In this document: positions 1 through 8,527 of the stretch, piece after piece | Position numbering within the stretch: the stretch's first letter is position 1 | Layout of the letters: every line of letters begins with the position of its first letter | Assembly: GCF_013423785.1 (NCBI RefSeq) | Contig: NZ_CP058952.1 | Coordinates: 1,949,665 to 2,013,664, forward strand | From: Chitinibacter fontanus | Lineage (GTDB): Bacteria; Pseudomonadota; Gammaproteobacteria; Burkholderiales; Chitinibacteraceae | DNA length: 64,000 nt | Direction of reading: 5' to 3' | Position numbers and translations under genes: made by a program | The notes under the pieces: model-generated | The model's database searches: none | Seen by the model: only the letters and a program-made list of their open reading frames with translations | Told to the model about the DNA's origin: nothing

Positions 1-45
1 GCTGCGCGCATTGCCAATAGCCTGGCACGCAGGTTATTGGCATAA
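1..45 (+). CDS. C-terminal end of an unidentified gene (partial)
   Basis: The first 14 codons of frame 1 read through without a stop, encode AARIANSLARRLLA and end in TAA at 43-45. A strong terminator follows 30 bases later, which fits the tail of a + strand gene running in from the left. The piece is too short to name a family. It could also be a chance open stretch. Confidence 0.4.
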   Translation, partial: AARIANSLARRLLA

Positions 46-74
46 TCGGGCGGCTTGATTTATTCGATGCATAC

Positions 75-105
75 AAAAAAGCCTCAACCGAAGTTGAGGC
101 TTTTT
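75..105. terminator. bidirectional rho-independent terminator
   Basis: An 8-bp perfect stem (GCCTCAAC, 81-88, with GTTGAGGC, 93-100) closes a CGAA loop. It has A's on the left and T's on the right, so it can end both the gene entering from the left and the tRNA-Lys transcript on the minus strand. Confidence 0.85.
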
Positions 106-117
106 CATTAAATCGTG

Positions 118-190
118 TGGGTCGGGAGGGATTCGAACCCTCGACCAACGGATTAAAAGTCCGCTGCTCTACCGACTGAGCTACCGACCC
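118..190 (-). tRNA. tRNA-Lys (anticodon TTT), second of a tandem pair
   Basis: The minus strand folds as a full cloverleaf: acceptor GGGTCGG (184-190) pairs with CCGACCC (119-125), discriminator A is at 118, the T-loop TTCGAAT is present, and the anticodon loop CTTTTAA gives TTT. The body is identical to the copy at 214-286. The three bases after the discriminator read CAC, so the 3' CCA is not encoded and must be added enzymatically. Confidence 0.95.
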
Positions 191-210
191 AGAGGTCTTG
201 TATTTGGCGA

Positions 211-286
211 TGGTGGGTCGGGAGGGATTCGAACCCTCGACCAACGGATTAAAAGTCCGCTGCTCTACCGACTGAGCTACCGACCC
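211..286 (-). tRNA. tRNA-Lys (anticodon TTT), first of a tandem pair
   Basis: Same 73-nt body as its neighbour, with acceptor halves at 280-286 and 215-221. Here the CCA end is encoded (211-213 read TGG on the + strand). It lies nearer the promoter at 311-338, and 20 bases separate it from the second copy. Both copies are probably cut from one transcript. Confidence 0.95.
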
Positions 287-310
287 GCGTCGTCACATAC
301 AGAGATGCGC

Positions 311-338
311 ATTATAAGGTTATTTGACGCCCTGTCAA
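311..338 (-). promoter_or_regulatory. sigma-70 promoter of the tRNA-Lys pair
   Basis: Read on the minus strand there is a perfect TTGACA (333-338), a 16-base spacer and a perfect TATAAT (311-316). Transcription would start near 304, about 18 bases before the first tRNA. Strength near consensus suits a stable RNA operon. Confidence 0.85.
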
Positions 339-440
339 CGCCTAATTTGAAGTTTTTTTGATTTGCTTTGGCAATATGCCGCGCGACTAAGCGCCCGGCA
401 CACGGTAAACTACCGTCACCATTAAGAAAAAGGAAGAACG

Positions 441-821
441 ATGCGTATTTTGCATACGATGTTACGCGTGGGCGATTTGGAGCGTTCGATCGCGTTTTAC
501 ACCGAAGTCTTAGGCATGCAGCTCTTGCGCCGCAAGGACTTTCCCGAGGGGCGTTTTACCTTGGCTTTTGTTGGGTATGGGGCCGAGTCGGAGCAGGCTG
601 TGCTGGAGTTGACGCACAATTGGGATACCCCGCATTACGAATTGGGTACTGGTTACGGGCATATTGCATTGGAAACCGACGATATTTTTGCCACTTGCGA
701 TGCGGTGCGTGCCAAGGGTGGTAAGGTGGTGCGTGAGCCCGGCCCGATGAAGCATGGCACGACGGTGATTGCGTTTGTGGAAGATCCCGATGGTTATAAA
801 ATCGAGTTTATTCAGCCTTAA
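441..821 (+). CDS. gloA: lactoylglutathione lyase (glyoxalase I)
   Basis: Converts the hemithioacetal of methylglyoxal and glutathione to S-lactoylglutathione, the first step of cytosolic methylglyoxal detoxification. The 126-residue protein has the length and double beta-alpha-beta fold of the family ([13 protein letters not shown]-like start). All four metal ligands known for the E. coli enzyme are at matching positions: His5, Glu56, His74 and Glu122. The start ATG follows an AGGAAG ribosome site at 431-436. It appears to be a single-gene unit, with a different type of gene 83 bases downstream. The nickel/cobalt-type class of the enzyme is inferred from the short E. coli-like length. Confidence 0.95.
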   Translation: MRILHTMLRVGDLERSIAFYTEVLGMQLLRRKDFPEGRFTLAFVGYGAESEQAVLELTHNWDTPHYELGTGYGHIALETDDIFATCDAVRAKGGKVVREPGPMKHGTTVIAFVEDPDGYKIEFIQP

Positions 822-904
822 TTGGGTATCTCCCTGTGAGGCATAATTTGATTGCGTTTGGTGTGTATACATCCACCAAGTATTGATTGGATAAAGTTCA
901 GCTT

Positions 905-2302
905 ATGTTAAAACGAGTATTAGCCTTATCAACCTTGCTGCCGGGCATGGCCATGGCAGCGGGTTTGGATGGCAGCACGATGTCGCTTAATTGGATTATT
1001 CCGTTTGCGGGTTTATTGCTGTCGATCGCCCTGTTTCCGATTTTTGCGCCTCATTTTTGGCATGATAATTTTGGAAAGGTTGCCGCATTTTGGGGAGCAT
1101 TGTTCGTGGTGCCGTTCGCGCTGCATGCAGGAGTAGTGCCAACAGCGGAAGTGATTGTGCATGCGATGCTGGAAGAATATATCCCGTTTATCCTGATCTT
1201 GTTTGCGCTCTATACCGTTTCAGGTGGCATCTTGGTATGGGGTAATCTGCATGGTTCACCCAAGCTCAATACCGGTATTTTGGCGCTGGGCACGGTGCTT
1301 GCCTCGATTATGGGCACCACGGGTGCGGCGATGTTGTTGATTCGTCCAATTTTGAAAGCGAACGACAATCGCTTGCACAATGTGCATGTGGTGGTGTTTT
1401 TTATTTTCTTGGTCGCTAACGTTGGCGGCGGTTTGACCCCGCTGGGTGATCCGCCTTTATTTCTCGGCTTTCTGAAAGGGGTGGATTTTCTGTGGACGGT
1501 TGAGCACATGGCTGGCCCCGTGCTGCTGATGAGTGTCTTGCTATTGGCAATGTTCTACGCGATTGATAGTTACTACTTCAAGAAAGAGGGGGTGTTGCCC
1601 CGTGATAAAACCCCAGATAGCGCTTTGAAGATTTATGGTAAACGCAATTTCGTTTTATTGGCCGCTATTGTTGGTTTGGTGGTGATGTCGGGTGTTTGGA
1701 AGCCCGGTATCGAGTGGGAAGTGATGGGCTCACACCTTGGCTTGCAAGATATCGTTCGTGATGTGCTGTTGTTAGTGATCGGTGCAATTTCTCTCAAAAT
1801 AACGCCAGCTCAAGTGCGTGCGGGCAATGATTTTAACTGGGGGCCTATCCTTGAAGTTGCCAAGCTATTTGCAGGTATCTTTATTGCGATGGCGCCAGCA
1901 ATTGCAATTTTGCAAGCGGGCACTTCGGGGGCAATGGCAGGGCTGGTGAAATTGGTGAGCTACGCAGATGGTACACCGCATGATGCGATGTACTTCTGGT
2001 TGACGGGTACTTTATCGGCCTTTCTTGATAATGCACCGACTTATCTGGTGTTCTTTAATCTGGCGCATGGTGATGCGGCGCATATGATGGGGCCAATGGC
2101 ATCCACATTATTGGCCATTTCATCTGGTGCCGTATTTATGGGGGCGATGAGTTACATTGGTAACGCGCCCAACTTCATGGTTAAGGCGGTTGCAGAAGAC
2201 CGTGGAGTCAAAATGCCAAGTTTCTTTGGCTATATGGCCTGGTCGCTGGCTTGCCTATTGCCTGTGTGTATTGTGATGACGCTGGTGTTTTTCCATTATT
2301 GA
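905..2302 (+). CDS. NhaD-type sodium:proton antiporter family protein
   Basis: A hydrophobic 465-residue inner-membrane protein with about a dozen predicted spans, of the ArsB/NhaD (ion transporter) superfamily. The conserved stretch ANVGGGLTPLGDPPLFLG (around residue 180) and the later NAPTYLVFFN and NAPNFMVKA segments are typical of NhaD-like carriers. Known members exchange Na+ or Li+ for protons, but the substrate cannot be read from sequence. The frame is also open from a TTG at 887. The ATG at 905 is preferred because it begins a signal-like segment (MLKRVLALSTLLPGMAMA). A terminator follows at 2327. Confidence 0.85.
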   Translation: MLKRVLALSTLLPGMAMAAGLDGSTMSLNWIIPFAGLLLSIALFPIFAPHFWHDNFGKVAAFWGALFVVPFALHAGVVPTAEVIVHAMLEEYIPFILILFALYTVSGGILVWGNLHGSPKLNTGILALGTVLASIMGTTGAAMLLIRPILKANDNRLHNVHVVVFFIFLVANVGGGLTPLGDPPLFLGFLKGVDFLWTVEHMAGPVLLMSVLLLAMFYAIDSYYFKKEGVLPRDKTPDSALKIYGKRNFVLLAAIVGLVVMSGVWKPGIEWEVMGSHLGLQDIVRDVLLLVIGAISLKITPAQVRAGNDFNWGPILEVAKLFAGIFIAMAPAIAILQAGTSGAMAGLVKLVSYADGTPHDAMYFWLTGTLSAFLDNAPTYLVFFNLAHGDAAHMMGPMASTLLAISSGAVFMGAMSYIGNAPNFMVKAVAEDRGVKMPSFFGYMAWSLACLLPVCIVMTLVFFHY

Positions 2303-2326
2303 GGTTCAAGTCTGTCACTGCATTAA

Positions 2327-2355
2327 GAAAACCCACCTTTGCGGTGGGTTTTTTT
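2327..2355 (+). terminator. rho-independent terminator of the NhaD-type gene
   Basis: Stem ACCCACC (2331-2337) with GGTGGGT (2343-2349), followed by seven T's. Confidence 0.9.
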
Positions 2356-2790
2356 CTGGGCGGCATTATTAACCTATTAAATTGCGCAATATTGACGCAT
2401 ATTTGTTGACAGTAATTATGCTGCAACGTGTAAAGATTAGCTTGAAAATCGTGCAAGGCGATGTATGCTATGACGCGAGCATAAGGTTGGTTCTTACCAT
2501 CGTTTGTATTGCCCGGCGCGCCAAGCTGGTGATTTTTATGCTGAGCATGTGGCCAATTTGTTGTTGCAAACAAAGAAAAATGCCACTAGCCAAGTAATAA
2601 AATTACAGGAATGGGTCAACTTTTTGCGCTGTATCAAGCAATTTGGCATCAGTAGAGTAAAAGCCAACGTAGGATTTGATTTGTATCAGTAGCGGCCTGC
2701 CAGCACTCCGTATACTGGCTTCATCGGGTGAAGGGAATAAAGCCTTTTACCTAGCAATCACTAAACACAACCCAAATAAGAGGTGTTACC
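2356..2790 (+). other. 435-bp non-coding region upstream of phosphoketolase
   Basis: No convincing gene is seen. Two short open frames (2382-2597, 2504-2692) lack ribosome sites and family resemblance. The region holds a candidate sigma-70 promoter (TTGACA at 2405-2410, 17 bases, TGTAAA at 2428-2433) that could give a long leader or a small RNA. Nearer the gene is the FNR-type promoter listed separately. The inverted repeat CTTCA-N5-TGAAG (2719-2733) lies over the predicted start point and could be an operator or a leader hairpin. Confidence 0.5.
2676..2716 (+). promoter_or_regulatory. candidate class II FNR/ANR-activated promoter of xfp
   Basis: TTGAT-TTGT-ATCAG (2676-2689) matches the FNR consensus TTGAT-N4-ATCAA at 9 of 10 positions. 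The -10 hexamer TATACT (2711-2716) starts 35 bases after the box starts, putting the box centre at about -40.5 to -41.5 from a start near 2723-2724, the class II position. No good -35 hexamer is present, as expected for an activator-dependent promoter. The ribose operon promoter has the same spacing. Confidence 0.65.
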
Positions 2791-5196
2791 GTGGCTCAAC
2801 CGTTATCTCCAAGCGTATTAGATAGAATGCACCGCTACTTCCAAGCGGCAAACTATTTGTCTGTTGGTCAAATTTACTTGCTCGACAACCCAATGCTGAA
2901 ACTGCCGCTGAAACGCGAGCACATCAAGCCACGTTTGTTGGGCCACTGGGGTACTACACCTGGTTTGAACTTCATCTTCGCTCACGCAAACCGCATCATC
3001 ACTGAGCGTGAAGTGAACATGATCTACATCACTGGCCCTGGCCATGGTGGTCCTGGTTTCGTTGCGAATACTTGGATTGAAGGTTCTTATGAAGAATTCT
3101 TCCCAAGCATCGACCGTACTGAAGCAGGTATGCAACGCCTGTTCAAACAATTCTCTTTCCCACGCGGCATCCCATCGCACGTAGCGCCTGAAACTCCAGG
3201 TTCTATGCACGAAGGTGGCGAGTTGGGTTACTCAGTATCACACGCTTACGGCGCGGCTTTGGACAATCCAGACCAAGTTGTTATCGCTGTAGTCGGTGAC
3301 GGTGAAGCTGAAACTGGCCCATTGGCTGCTTCTTGGCACTCAACTAAATACATCCACCCGATCAATGACGGTTTTGTATTGCCAATCTTGCACCTGAACG
3401 GCTACAAAATTGCCAACCCAACCTTGTTGGCACGGATGAACAAAGATGAAGTAACTGCCTTGTTCACTGGTTACGGCTACGAGCCAATCTTCGTTGAATT
3501 GACCAACGAAACATTCAATGACAAGCCAGAAACATTCGAAAAAATCCACCAAGACATGGCTGCGGCAATGGACTTGTGTATGGACAAATTCGCTGCAATC
3601 CGCGCTGCTGCGATTGCTGAAAAAGACGCTGGCAAACCAATCACTCGCCCACGTTGGCCAATGATTGTAATGCGCACGCCAAAAGGCTGGACTGGCCCGA
3701 AAGAAATCAAAGGCAAAAAAGTAGAAGACTACTGGCGCAGCCACCAAGTGCCATTCTCTGATATCGATGGCGAGAATGTGATCAACTTGGAAAACTGGAT
3801 GCGTTCATACAATGTAGACACATTGTTCAATGCTGATGGTTCTGTAAAAGAAGACATCGTGTCATTGGCACCAAAAGGCCAAAAACGTATCGGCTCTAAC
3901 CCAGTTGTACACGGCCAAGTGTCGAAAGACCTGAAAATGCCAGACTTCCGTAACTACGAAGTTAAATTTGCAAAACCAGGTACTGAAAACGCTGAAATGA
4001 CTCGCGTAATGGGTAATTTCCTTGCCGATGTCATGAAAGAAAACGAAGCAGAGAAAAACTTCCGTATCTTCGGCCCAGATGAAACTGCATCTAACCGTTG
4101 GAATGCTACGATTGAGTACTCTGGTAAAACTTGGTTGGCTAACCACTTCGAAGTGGATGGCGTGAACAAGAATGACAACCTGCAACAAGATGGCCGCGTA
4201 ATGGAAATCTTGTCTGAGCATACTTGCCAAGGTTGGCTCGAAGCGTACAACTTGACTGGTCGTCACGGTTTCTTTAGCTGCTACGAAGCGTTCATCCACG
4301 TGATCGATTCAATGTTTAACCAGCACGCTAAATGGCTGAAAACAACTCGTCACATCAACTGGCGCAAACCGATTCCATCGTTGAACTACTTGTTGACTTC
4401 ACACGTATGGCGTCAAGACCACAACGGCTTCTCTCACCAAGATCCAGGCTTTATCGATCACGTGGTGAACAAAAAAGCTGAAGTGATCCGTGTTTACTTG
4501 CCAGCTGATGCGAACACCTTGTTGTCTGTAACTGACCACGTATTGCGTTCACGTCACTATGTGAACGTGGTAGTAGCCGGTAAACAGCCAGCGCTGCAAT
4601 ACCTGACTATGGACCAAGCGATCAAACACGCAACTAAAGGTCTGGGTATCTGGGATTGGGCATCAAACGATCAAGACGGCGAGCCAGATGTAGTCATGGC
4701 GTGTGCGGGTGAAATCCCAACAATGGAAGCTTTGGCTGCAACTGATATGCTGCGTCAACACTTCCCAGATCTGAAAATCCGCTTCGTTAACGTTTGCGAT
4801 TTGATGACTCTGCAACCTGAAGAAGAGCACCCACACGGCTTGTCAGACCGCGAATTCGACGCGATCTTCACAACTGACAAACCTGTGATGTTTGCCTTCC
4901 ACGGCTACCCATGGTTGATCCACCGTCTGACTTACCGTCGTAACGGCCACGCTAACATCCATGCTCGTGGTTACATCGAAGAAGGTTCTACTTCGACTCC
5001 GTTCGACATGGTTGTGGTTAACCAGCTTGACCGCTTCAACTTGGCAATCGACGTGATCGATCGTGTACCTAAACTGCAAAAAATCGGTGCACATGTTCGT
5101 CAGAAACTGACTGACAAACTGGTTGAACACGCGCAGTACATCGCTAAATACGGCGATGACATGCCAGAAGTTAAAGATTGGAAATGGCCATACTAA
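2791..5196 (+). CDS. xfp: xylulose-5-phosphate/fructose-6-phosphate phosphoketolase
   Basis: A thiamine-diphosphate enzyme that cleaves xylulose 5-phosphate (and often fructose 6-phosphate) with phosphate to acetyl phosphate plus a triose or tetrose phosphate. The 801-residue length is normal. Diagnostic stretches are [40 protein letters not shown] and the ThDP/Mg motif GDGEAETG at 169-176. Start is GTG after AAGAGG (2778-2783). Codon choice differs from neighbours (heavy use of AAA, CGT, GGT, CCA, ACT), resembling rplY at 61.4 kb and implying high expression. No acetate kinase or phosphotransacetylase lies alongside. The promoter appears to be FNR-type. Preference for X5P or F6P cannot be told from sequence. 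Confidence 0.95.
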   Translation: MAQPLSPSVLDRMHRYFQAANYLSVGQIYLLDNPMLKLPLKREHIKPRLLGHWGTTPGLNFIFAHANRIITEREVNMIYITGPGHGGPGFVANTWIEGSYEEFFPSIDRTEAGMQRLFKQFSFPRGIPSHVAPETPGSMHEGGELGYSVSHAYGAALDNPDQVVIAVVGDGEAETGPLAASWHSTKYIHPINDGFVLPILHLNGYKIANPTLLARMNKDEVTALFTGYGYEPIFVELTNETFNDKPETFEKIHQDMAAAMDLCMDKFAAIRAAAIAEKDAGKPITRPRWPMIVMRTPKGWTGPKEIKGKKVEDYWRSHQVPFSDIDGENVINLENWMRSYNVDTLFNADGSVKEDIVSLAPKGQKRIGSNPVVHGQVSKDLKMPDFRNYEVKFAKPGTENAEMTRVMGNFLADVMKENEAEKNFRIFGPDETASNRWNATIEYSGKTWLANHFEVDGVNKNDNLQQDGRVMEILSEHTCQGWLEAYNLTGRHGFFSCYEAFIHVIDSMFNQHAKWLKTTRHINWRKPIPSLNYLLTSHVWRQDHNGFSHQDPGFIDHVVNKKAEVIRVYLPADANTLLSVTDHVLRSRHYVNVVVAGKQPALQYLTMDQAIKHATKGLGIWDWASNDQDGEPDVVMACAGEIPTMEALAATDMLRQHFPDLKIRFVNVCDLMTLQPEEEHPHGLSDREFDAIFTTDKPVMFAFHGYPWLIHRLTYRRNGHANIHARGYIEEGSTSTPFDMVVVNQLDRFNLAIDVIDRVPKLQKIGAHVRQKLTDKLVEHAQYIAKYGDDMPEVKDWKWPY

Positions 5197-5270
5197 TCTA
5201 GCCGCAACGCTTCTAGTTACTGCGAGCCTCGCTCGCAGACTAGAGCCCACTGCGTAGCTAGAAAGCCAAA

Positions 5271-5303
5271 GCCCGCGTTGATTTATCAGCGCGGGTTTTT
5301 TTT
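5271..5303 (+). terminator. terminator of xfp
   Basis: Stem CCCGCG (5272-5277) with CGCGGG (5290-5295), followed by eight T's. A second hairpin just upstream (CTGCGAGC 5220-5227 with GCTCGCAG 5231-5238, extended by flanking CTAG repeats) may protect the 3' end of this abundant mRNA. Confidence 0.85.
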
Positions 5304-5478
5304 GGCATACAATCTAAGCAATGCCGATCAATACTGGCTTTGTCCAGTGTGTTTGGCGTTAATCACTATCGCGGCATTCACTTATTGGTGCAATGCCGCA
5401 ACAGCATTAAACTATTGAATATCAAAGCCTTGTCATTCATCGGCGTAGCCAGGCTGGGTCGATACAAAGAGATTATCC

Positions 5479-6282
5479 GTGAAGAAAGTGCCTAGCCCGT
5501 CATTGCAAGCCCTGATCAATATTGCCCGCGAAGTCGCTGCGAGCGAGGTGATGCCACGCTATCAAAAAGTAGTGGCTGAGCTTAAACACGACGGCAGCCT
5601 GTTTACGGAAGCGGATTTAGCGGCACAAACTGCCTTGCAACGTCTGCTTCCCCAGTTGGTTGATTGCCCAGTGTTGGGCGAGGAGATGAGTCAGGCTGAG
5701 CAAGAAGCACTATGGCATGATCACCCTGATGGGCTGTGGATTGTTGACCCGATTGATGGCACCAGCAATTTTGCGCATGGCCTGCCGTATTTTGCCGTTT
5801 CGATTGCGCTGTACCGTAATCATCGCCCGGTGCTCGGCGTGGTGTATCTGCCGGTGCTCGATGAATGCTTTGCCGCCGAGGCGGGTTGTGGCGCATGGCT
5901 CAATAGCGAAACATTGCCACTACTCAAAGATGATAAGCAGCTTAAACACGCAATGGCCTCAATCGAAACCAAGTGGCTCTCTGGCCATTTGGCAACCCGC
6001 GTCGTGACAGTGAACCCGTATCACAGCCATCGCAACTTTGGTGCTTCCACCATTGATTGGTGCTGGCTGGCCGCAGGCCGCACCGATGTGATGCTACACG
6101 GCGCACAAAAGCTCTGGGATTACGCCGCAGGCGTGCTGATTTTGCTCGAATCGGGCGGGCAGGTTGGGGCGCTATTTCACGACAATTACTGGGATGAAAA
6201 CCCATGGCATCGCAGCGCCGTTGCTGCACGTACCCCGAGCCTATTTACCAGTTGGTCGGATTGGGTTAGGAAAAATAAGTAG
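5479..6282 (+). CDS. inositol-monophosphatase-family phosphatase
   Basis: Mg2+-dependent, lithium-sensitive phosphatase superfamily (inositol monophosphatase, SuhB, CysQ, HisN-like). The metal-site motifs are all present: GEE near residue 73, WIVDPIDGTSNFAHG near 92-106 and the C-terminal WDYAAG. Its 267 residues fit the family. The natural substrate is uncertain; SuhB, CysQ and histidinol-phosphatase types share these motifs, and no his or sulfate gene is adjacent. Start GTG at 5479 has a weak AAAGAG site. Read as a single-gene unit on its own strand. Confidence 0.85.
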   Translation: MKKVPSPSLQALINIAREVAASEVMPRYQKVVAELKHDGSLFTEADLAAQTALQRLLPQLVDCPVLGEEMSQAEQEALWHDHPDGLWIVDPIDGTSNFAHGLPYFAVSIALYRNHRPVLGVVYLPVLDECFAAEAGCGAWLNSETLPLLKDDKQLKHAMASIETKWLSGHLATRVVTVNPYHSHRNFGASTIDWCWLAAGRTDVMLHGAQKLWDYAAGVLILLESGGQVGALFHDNYWDENPWHRSAVAARTPSLFTSWSDWVRKNK

Positions 6283-6477
6283 GGGTATTGCCATCAAGGC
6301 CTTGTTAATTCTTGTTTCTGGGTAATTATTCGGGGCTGGTGTTCTTGCATTGTTTTTCTTGTATGCCGCATTACACCCGAATGATTCCATCGGGGGGTAG
6401 CTGCAGCTTGTCAGTATTTACTGTGACAAGCTGGCAAGGCAACGCGACAATACTCGCTTTCATCACTGGAACGAGCG

Positions 6478-7122
6478 GTGCAACGACGCGCATTTTTAAG
6501 TTGTCTGGCGGCCTTGCCACTCTGGGCCCGCGCCGATGATCTGGCTCAATTGCAGCAAGAGGCTGAACGCCGTAAGCAGCTGTATTTAGCGCAGCTACAA
6601 GATTTGGCGCAGGCGCAGCCGAGCGCTATTTTTCACCAGCCACTGGATATTGTGCTGGGCCCTGCCTTAGCGCACCGGACGGTACTAGTCTTTAGCGACT
6701 TTAATTGTCCATATTGCCGGCAACTTGATCCGCTACTGCAACAACTCGCAGGTGATGACGTCCGTTTTGTGATGAAGTGGCAAACGCTGATGGCGGAAAC
6801 CAGCGGCTATGCGGCACATTATGCGCTACAGGTTTGGCGGCATCGGCGCTCGGTGTATCCCGATGTGCATCAGCAATTAATGCAAGCGCCATTGCCGCTG
6901 GAGTTGCAGCATATTGATGCCATAGCGCGCCGCACCAATACCTATCATTTGCTACCGAAAACCGCCCCACTGCCCTCGATATTGCAAGCCAGTGTGCAAT
7001 TAGGTCAGCAGCTACGCATTTTTGCGACGCCAACCATGCTGGTTGGTGCCCGAATGATGGGGGGAATGGTGGATATCGAAACTTTACAAGCGGCAATTGG
7101 GGAGTGGTCGCTAACGCCGTGA
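6478..7122 (+). CDS. exported thioredoxin-fold thiol:disulfide protein (CPYC)
   Basis: A 214-residue exported protein with a thioredoxin fold of the DsbA/DsbC/DsbG group. The N-terminus MQRRAFLSCLAALPLWARA is a signal peptide; its R-R-x-F-L pattern resembles a Tat signal, though a Sec route is possible. A helical linker (about 20-50) precedes VLVFSDFNCPYCRQL with redox pair CPYC near residue 80, and the cis-proline loop ATPTMLVG lies near 185. Likely a periplasmic oxidant or isomerase of cysteine pairs. The start is GTG at 6478 with no clear ribosome site, so the exact N-terminus is less certain. A second family member, dsbA, is at 14.1 kb. Confidence 0.75.
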   Translation: MQRRAFLSCLAALPLWARADDLAQLQQEAERRKQLYLAQLQDLAQAQPSAIFHQPLDIVLGPALAHRTVLVFSDFNCPYCRQLDPLLQQLAGDDVRFVMKWQTLMAETSGYAAHYALQVWRHRRSVYPDVHQQLMQAPLPLELQHIDAIARRTNTYHLLPKTAPLPSILQASVQLGQQLRIFATPTMLVGARMMGGMVDIETLQAAIGEWSLTP

Positions 7123-7177
7123 TTGGTGTATATAGCTACAGGCTGCGATTTAATTAGTATGTAGAAAGATACCCTGC

Positions 7178-7384
7178 TTATTTTTTGCGCTTAAGCTGGG
7201 CCAGCTCCTGTTTTTCTAAATAACGCTGCGCAGCAGCCTCACGACCTGATTGTTTGCGCTGCTGTAGAGCTTGATTGAGCCCTTGGCGCCGTTGCTGATG
7301 AATCAGCTCATCCTCAATATGCCCCGCTTCCTGCATCGCTTGTTTAAGCGCCTTGGCATCCTGCTTGGCTTGATTGATACCCAT
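7178..7384 (-). CDS. small basic, Gln-rich helical protein, unknown function
   Basis: Not a recognised family. The 68 residues are dominated by Gln, Ala, Lys, Arg and Glu with no Cys, Trp or hydrophobic segment, and end in a KRKK tail. It would form one long amphipathic helix and could bind nucleic acid or a partner protein. The frame opens at 7405, but the internal ATG at 7384 has GAGG five bases before it and is preferred. No neighbour on the same strand suggests a role. Confidence 0.6.
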   Translation of the reverse strand: MGINQAKQDAKALKQAMQEAGHIEDELIHQQRRQGLNQALQQRKQSGREAAAQRYLEKQELAQLKRKK

Positions 7385-7565
7385 AACAACCTCGCTGTGT
7401 GTCATGCTAACTGGTGTGCACGGCGGTGAATAATAATGCCGTTCTTGTTGGCATTAAATGCAGATTTGCACTGAAAAGCAAGGCATTGTCTGGCAAAGTG
7501 CCGCAAATTTGCCGCTAGAGCAGCGTATAATTGAGCGCTATTTATTTCCCTTCATGGAACCCAGC

Positions 7566-7904
7566 ATGTCAACTTTGCCCCCCTGTCCAGTTTGCGCGTC
7601 AACTTTTGTCTACGAAGACGGCGCTATGTTGATCTGCCCCGAGTGCGCGCATGAATGGAATCCATCCGATGCAGCACCCGAAGAGGCCGCCAAAGTCTGG
7701 AAAGACGCCAACGGCAATGTGCTGCAAGACGGCGACTCGGTGACGGTGATTAAAGACCTGAAAGTCAAAGGCTCATCCTTGGTGGTGAAAGTCGGCACCA
7801 AAGTCAAAAACATCCGCCTGATCGACGGCGATCACGACATCGACTGCAAAATCGACGGTATCGGCGCGATGCAGTTGAAAACTGAGTTTGTGAAGAAGGC
7901 CTGA
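7566..7904 (+). CDS. yjdM: PhnA/YjdM-family zinc-ribbon protein
   Basis: The 112-residue protein closely follows E. coli YjdM (formerly PhnA, 111 residues). An N-terminal zinc ribbon has two CxxC pairs (CPVC near residue 7 and CPEC near 25), then the C-terminal domain with [22 protein letters not shown] and GTKVKNIRL, ending in EFVKKA. Despite the old name it is not part of phosphonate uptake and its role is unsettled. The open frame extends upstream to 7458, but alignment with the family places the start at ATG 7566. A perfect TATAAT lies at 7526-7531, a possible -10. Confidence 0.9.
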   Translation: MSTLPPCPVCASTFVYEDGAMLICPECAHEWNPSDAAPEEAAKVWKDANGNVLQDGDSVTVIKDLKVKGSSLVVKVGTKVKNIRLIDGDHDIDCKIDGIGAMQLKTEFVKKA

Positions 7905-8002
7905 GTTGGATTGCCGCCCTGTGCGGCAGCCTAGGCAATAAATCAACAAACAATCTAAATCTATACTTGGTGATGAGTGTAGATTTCACGTGCGCTACAA
8001 CC

Positions 8003-8527
8003 ATGAACAATGCCACAGAGTTGTGCCATAAAATTCGGGAGCAATTCTCATCTGCTCCTTTCCCAAGACATTGTGGCCTTCATGCCGCTATGGCAATGGA
8101 CGATTGGATAACGGATGAAAAAACTCTCAAGGAAATCACAGAGAGGGAAGATTATGCTGGTTCATGGTGGGACGTCCCGCGGGGGCATCTTCACAACTGC
8201 ATGATGGCTTTGTCTTATTTGGATGCAGCCGGAATAAATTTCTATTTACCTGCCTATATGACCGCCATTATCGAAAAACCATCTGATTTTGATAAACCCA
8301 GAGAGTACGCTAGCTCTTGGCAAATACTGTTCACAATGCTTCCCGAAGACAATGATCCTGAGCTAAGTGACTATTTCCAAGAACGATTTTCTGAGATACG
8401 TGGTGAAAGAAAAGATGTTTGTAGGGAGTTTCTTTGCTACGTTAAGGATTGTGAACTCTATGATGAGCATGCAAGAAGTATTGCTAATAAAGCATTAGCT
8501 AGTAACTTCTGGATAGCTAGCAACTAA
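8003..8527 (+). CDS. hypothetical protein, possibly DUF6714-like, in an AT-rich patch
   Basis: A 174-residue soluble protein. The motifs W-W-D-V-P-R-G-H-L, ALSYLDAAGINFYLPAYM and a charged C-terminal half recall the DUF6714 group of uncharacterised proteins, from memory only. Two 60-base lines counted inside the gene are 40% and 37% G+C, against 62% in a line of the next gene, and codon use differs from neighbours. The stop codon is embedded in an integron attC-like sequence, so it may be a captured gene cassette. Possible starts upstream are TTG 7967 and ATG 7973; ATG 8003 is an arbitrary choice as none has a good ribosome site. Confidence 0.65.
   Translation: MNNATELCHKIREQFSSAPFPRHCGLHAAMAMDDWITDEKTLKEITEREDYAGSWWDVPRGHLHNCMMALSYLDAAGINFYLPAYMTAIIEKPSDFDKPREYASSWQILFTMLPEDNDPELSDYFQERFSEIRGERKDVCREFLCYVKDCELYDEHARSIANKALASNFWIASN

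Noticed and set aside
2382-2692. Two short plus-strand open frames in the gap before xfp
   Set aside because: No ribosome site, no protein-like motif, and they overlap each other in different frames within a regulatory region.
3862-4299. Long minus-strand open frame opposite xfp
   Set aside because: It mirrors strongly biased codons of xfp, with no start signal or recognisable family; several similar frames lie along the same gene.
5416-5426. TTGAATATCAA before the inositol-monophosphatase-type gene as an FNR box
   Set aside because: The two arms are three bases too close for TTGAT-N4-ATCAA.
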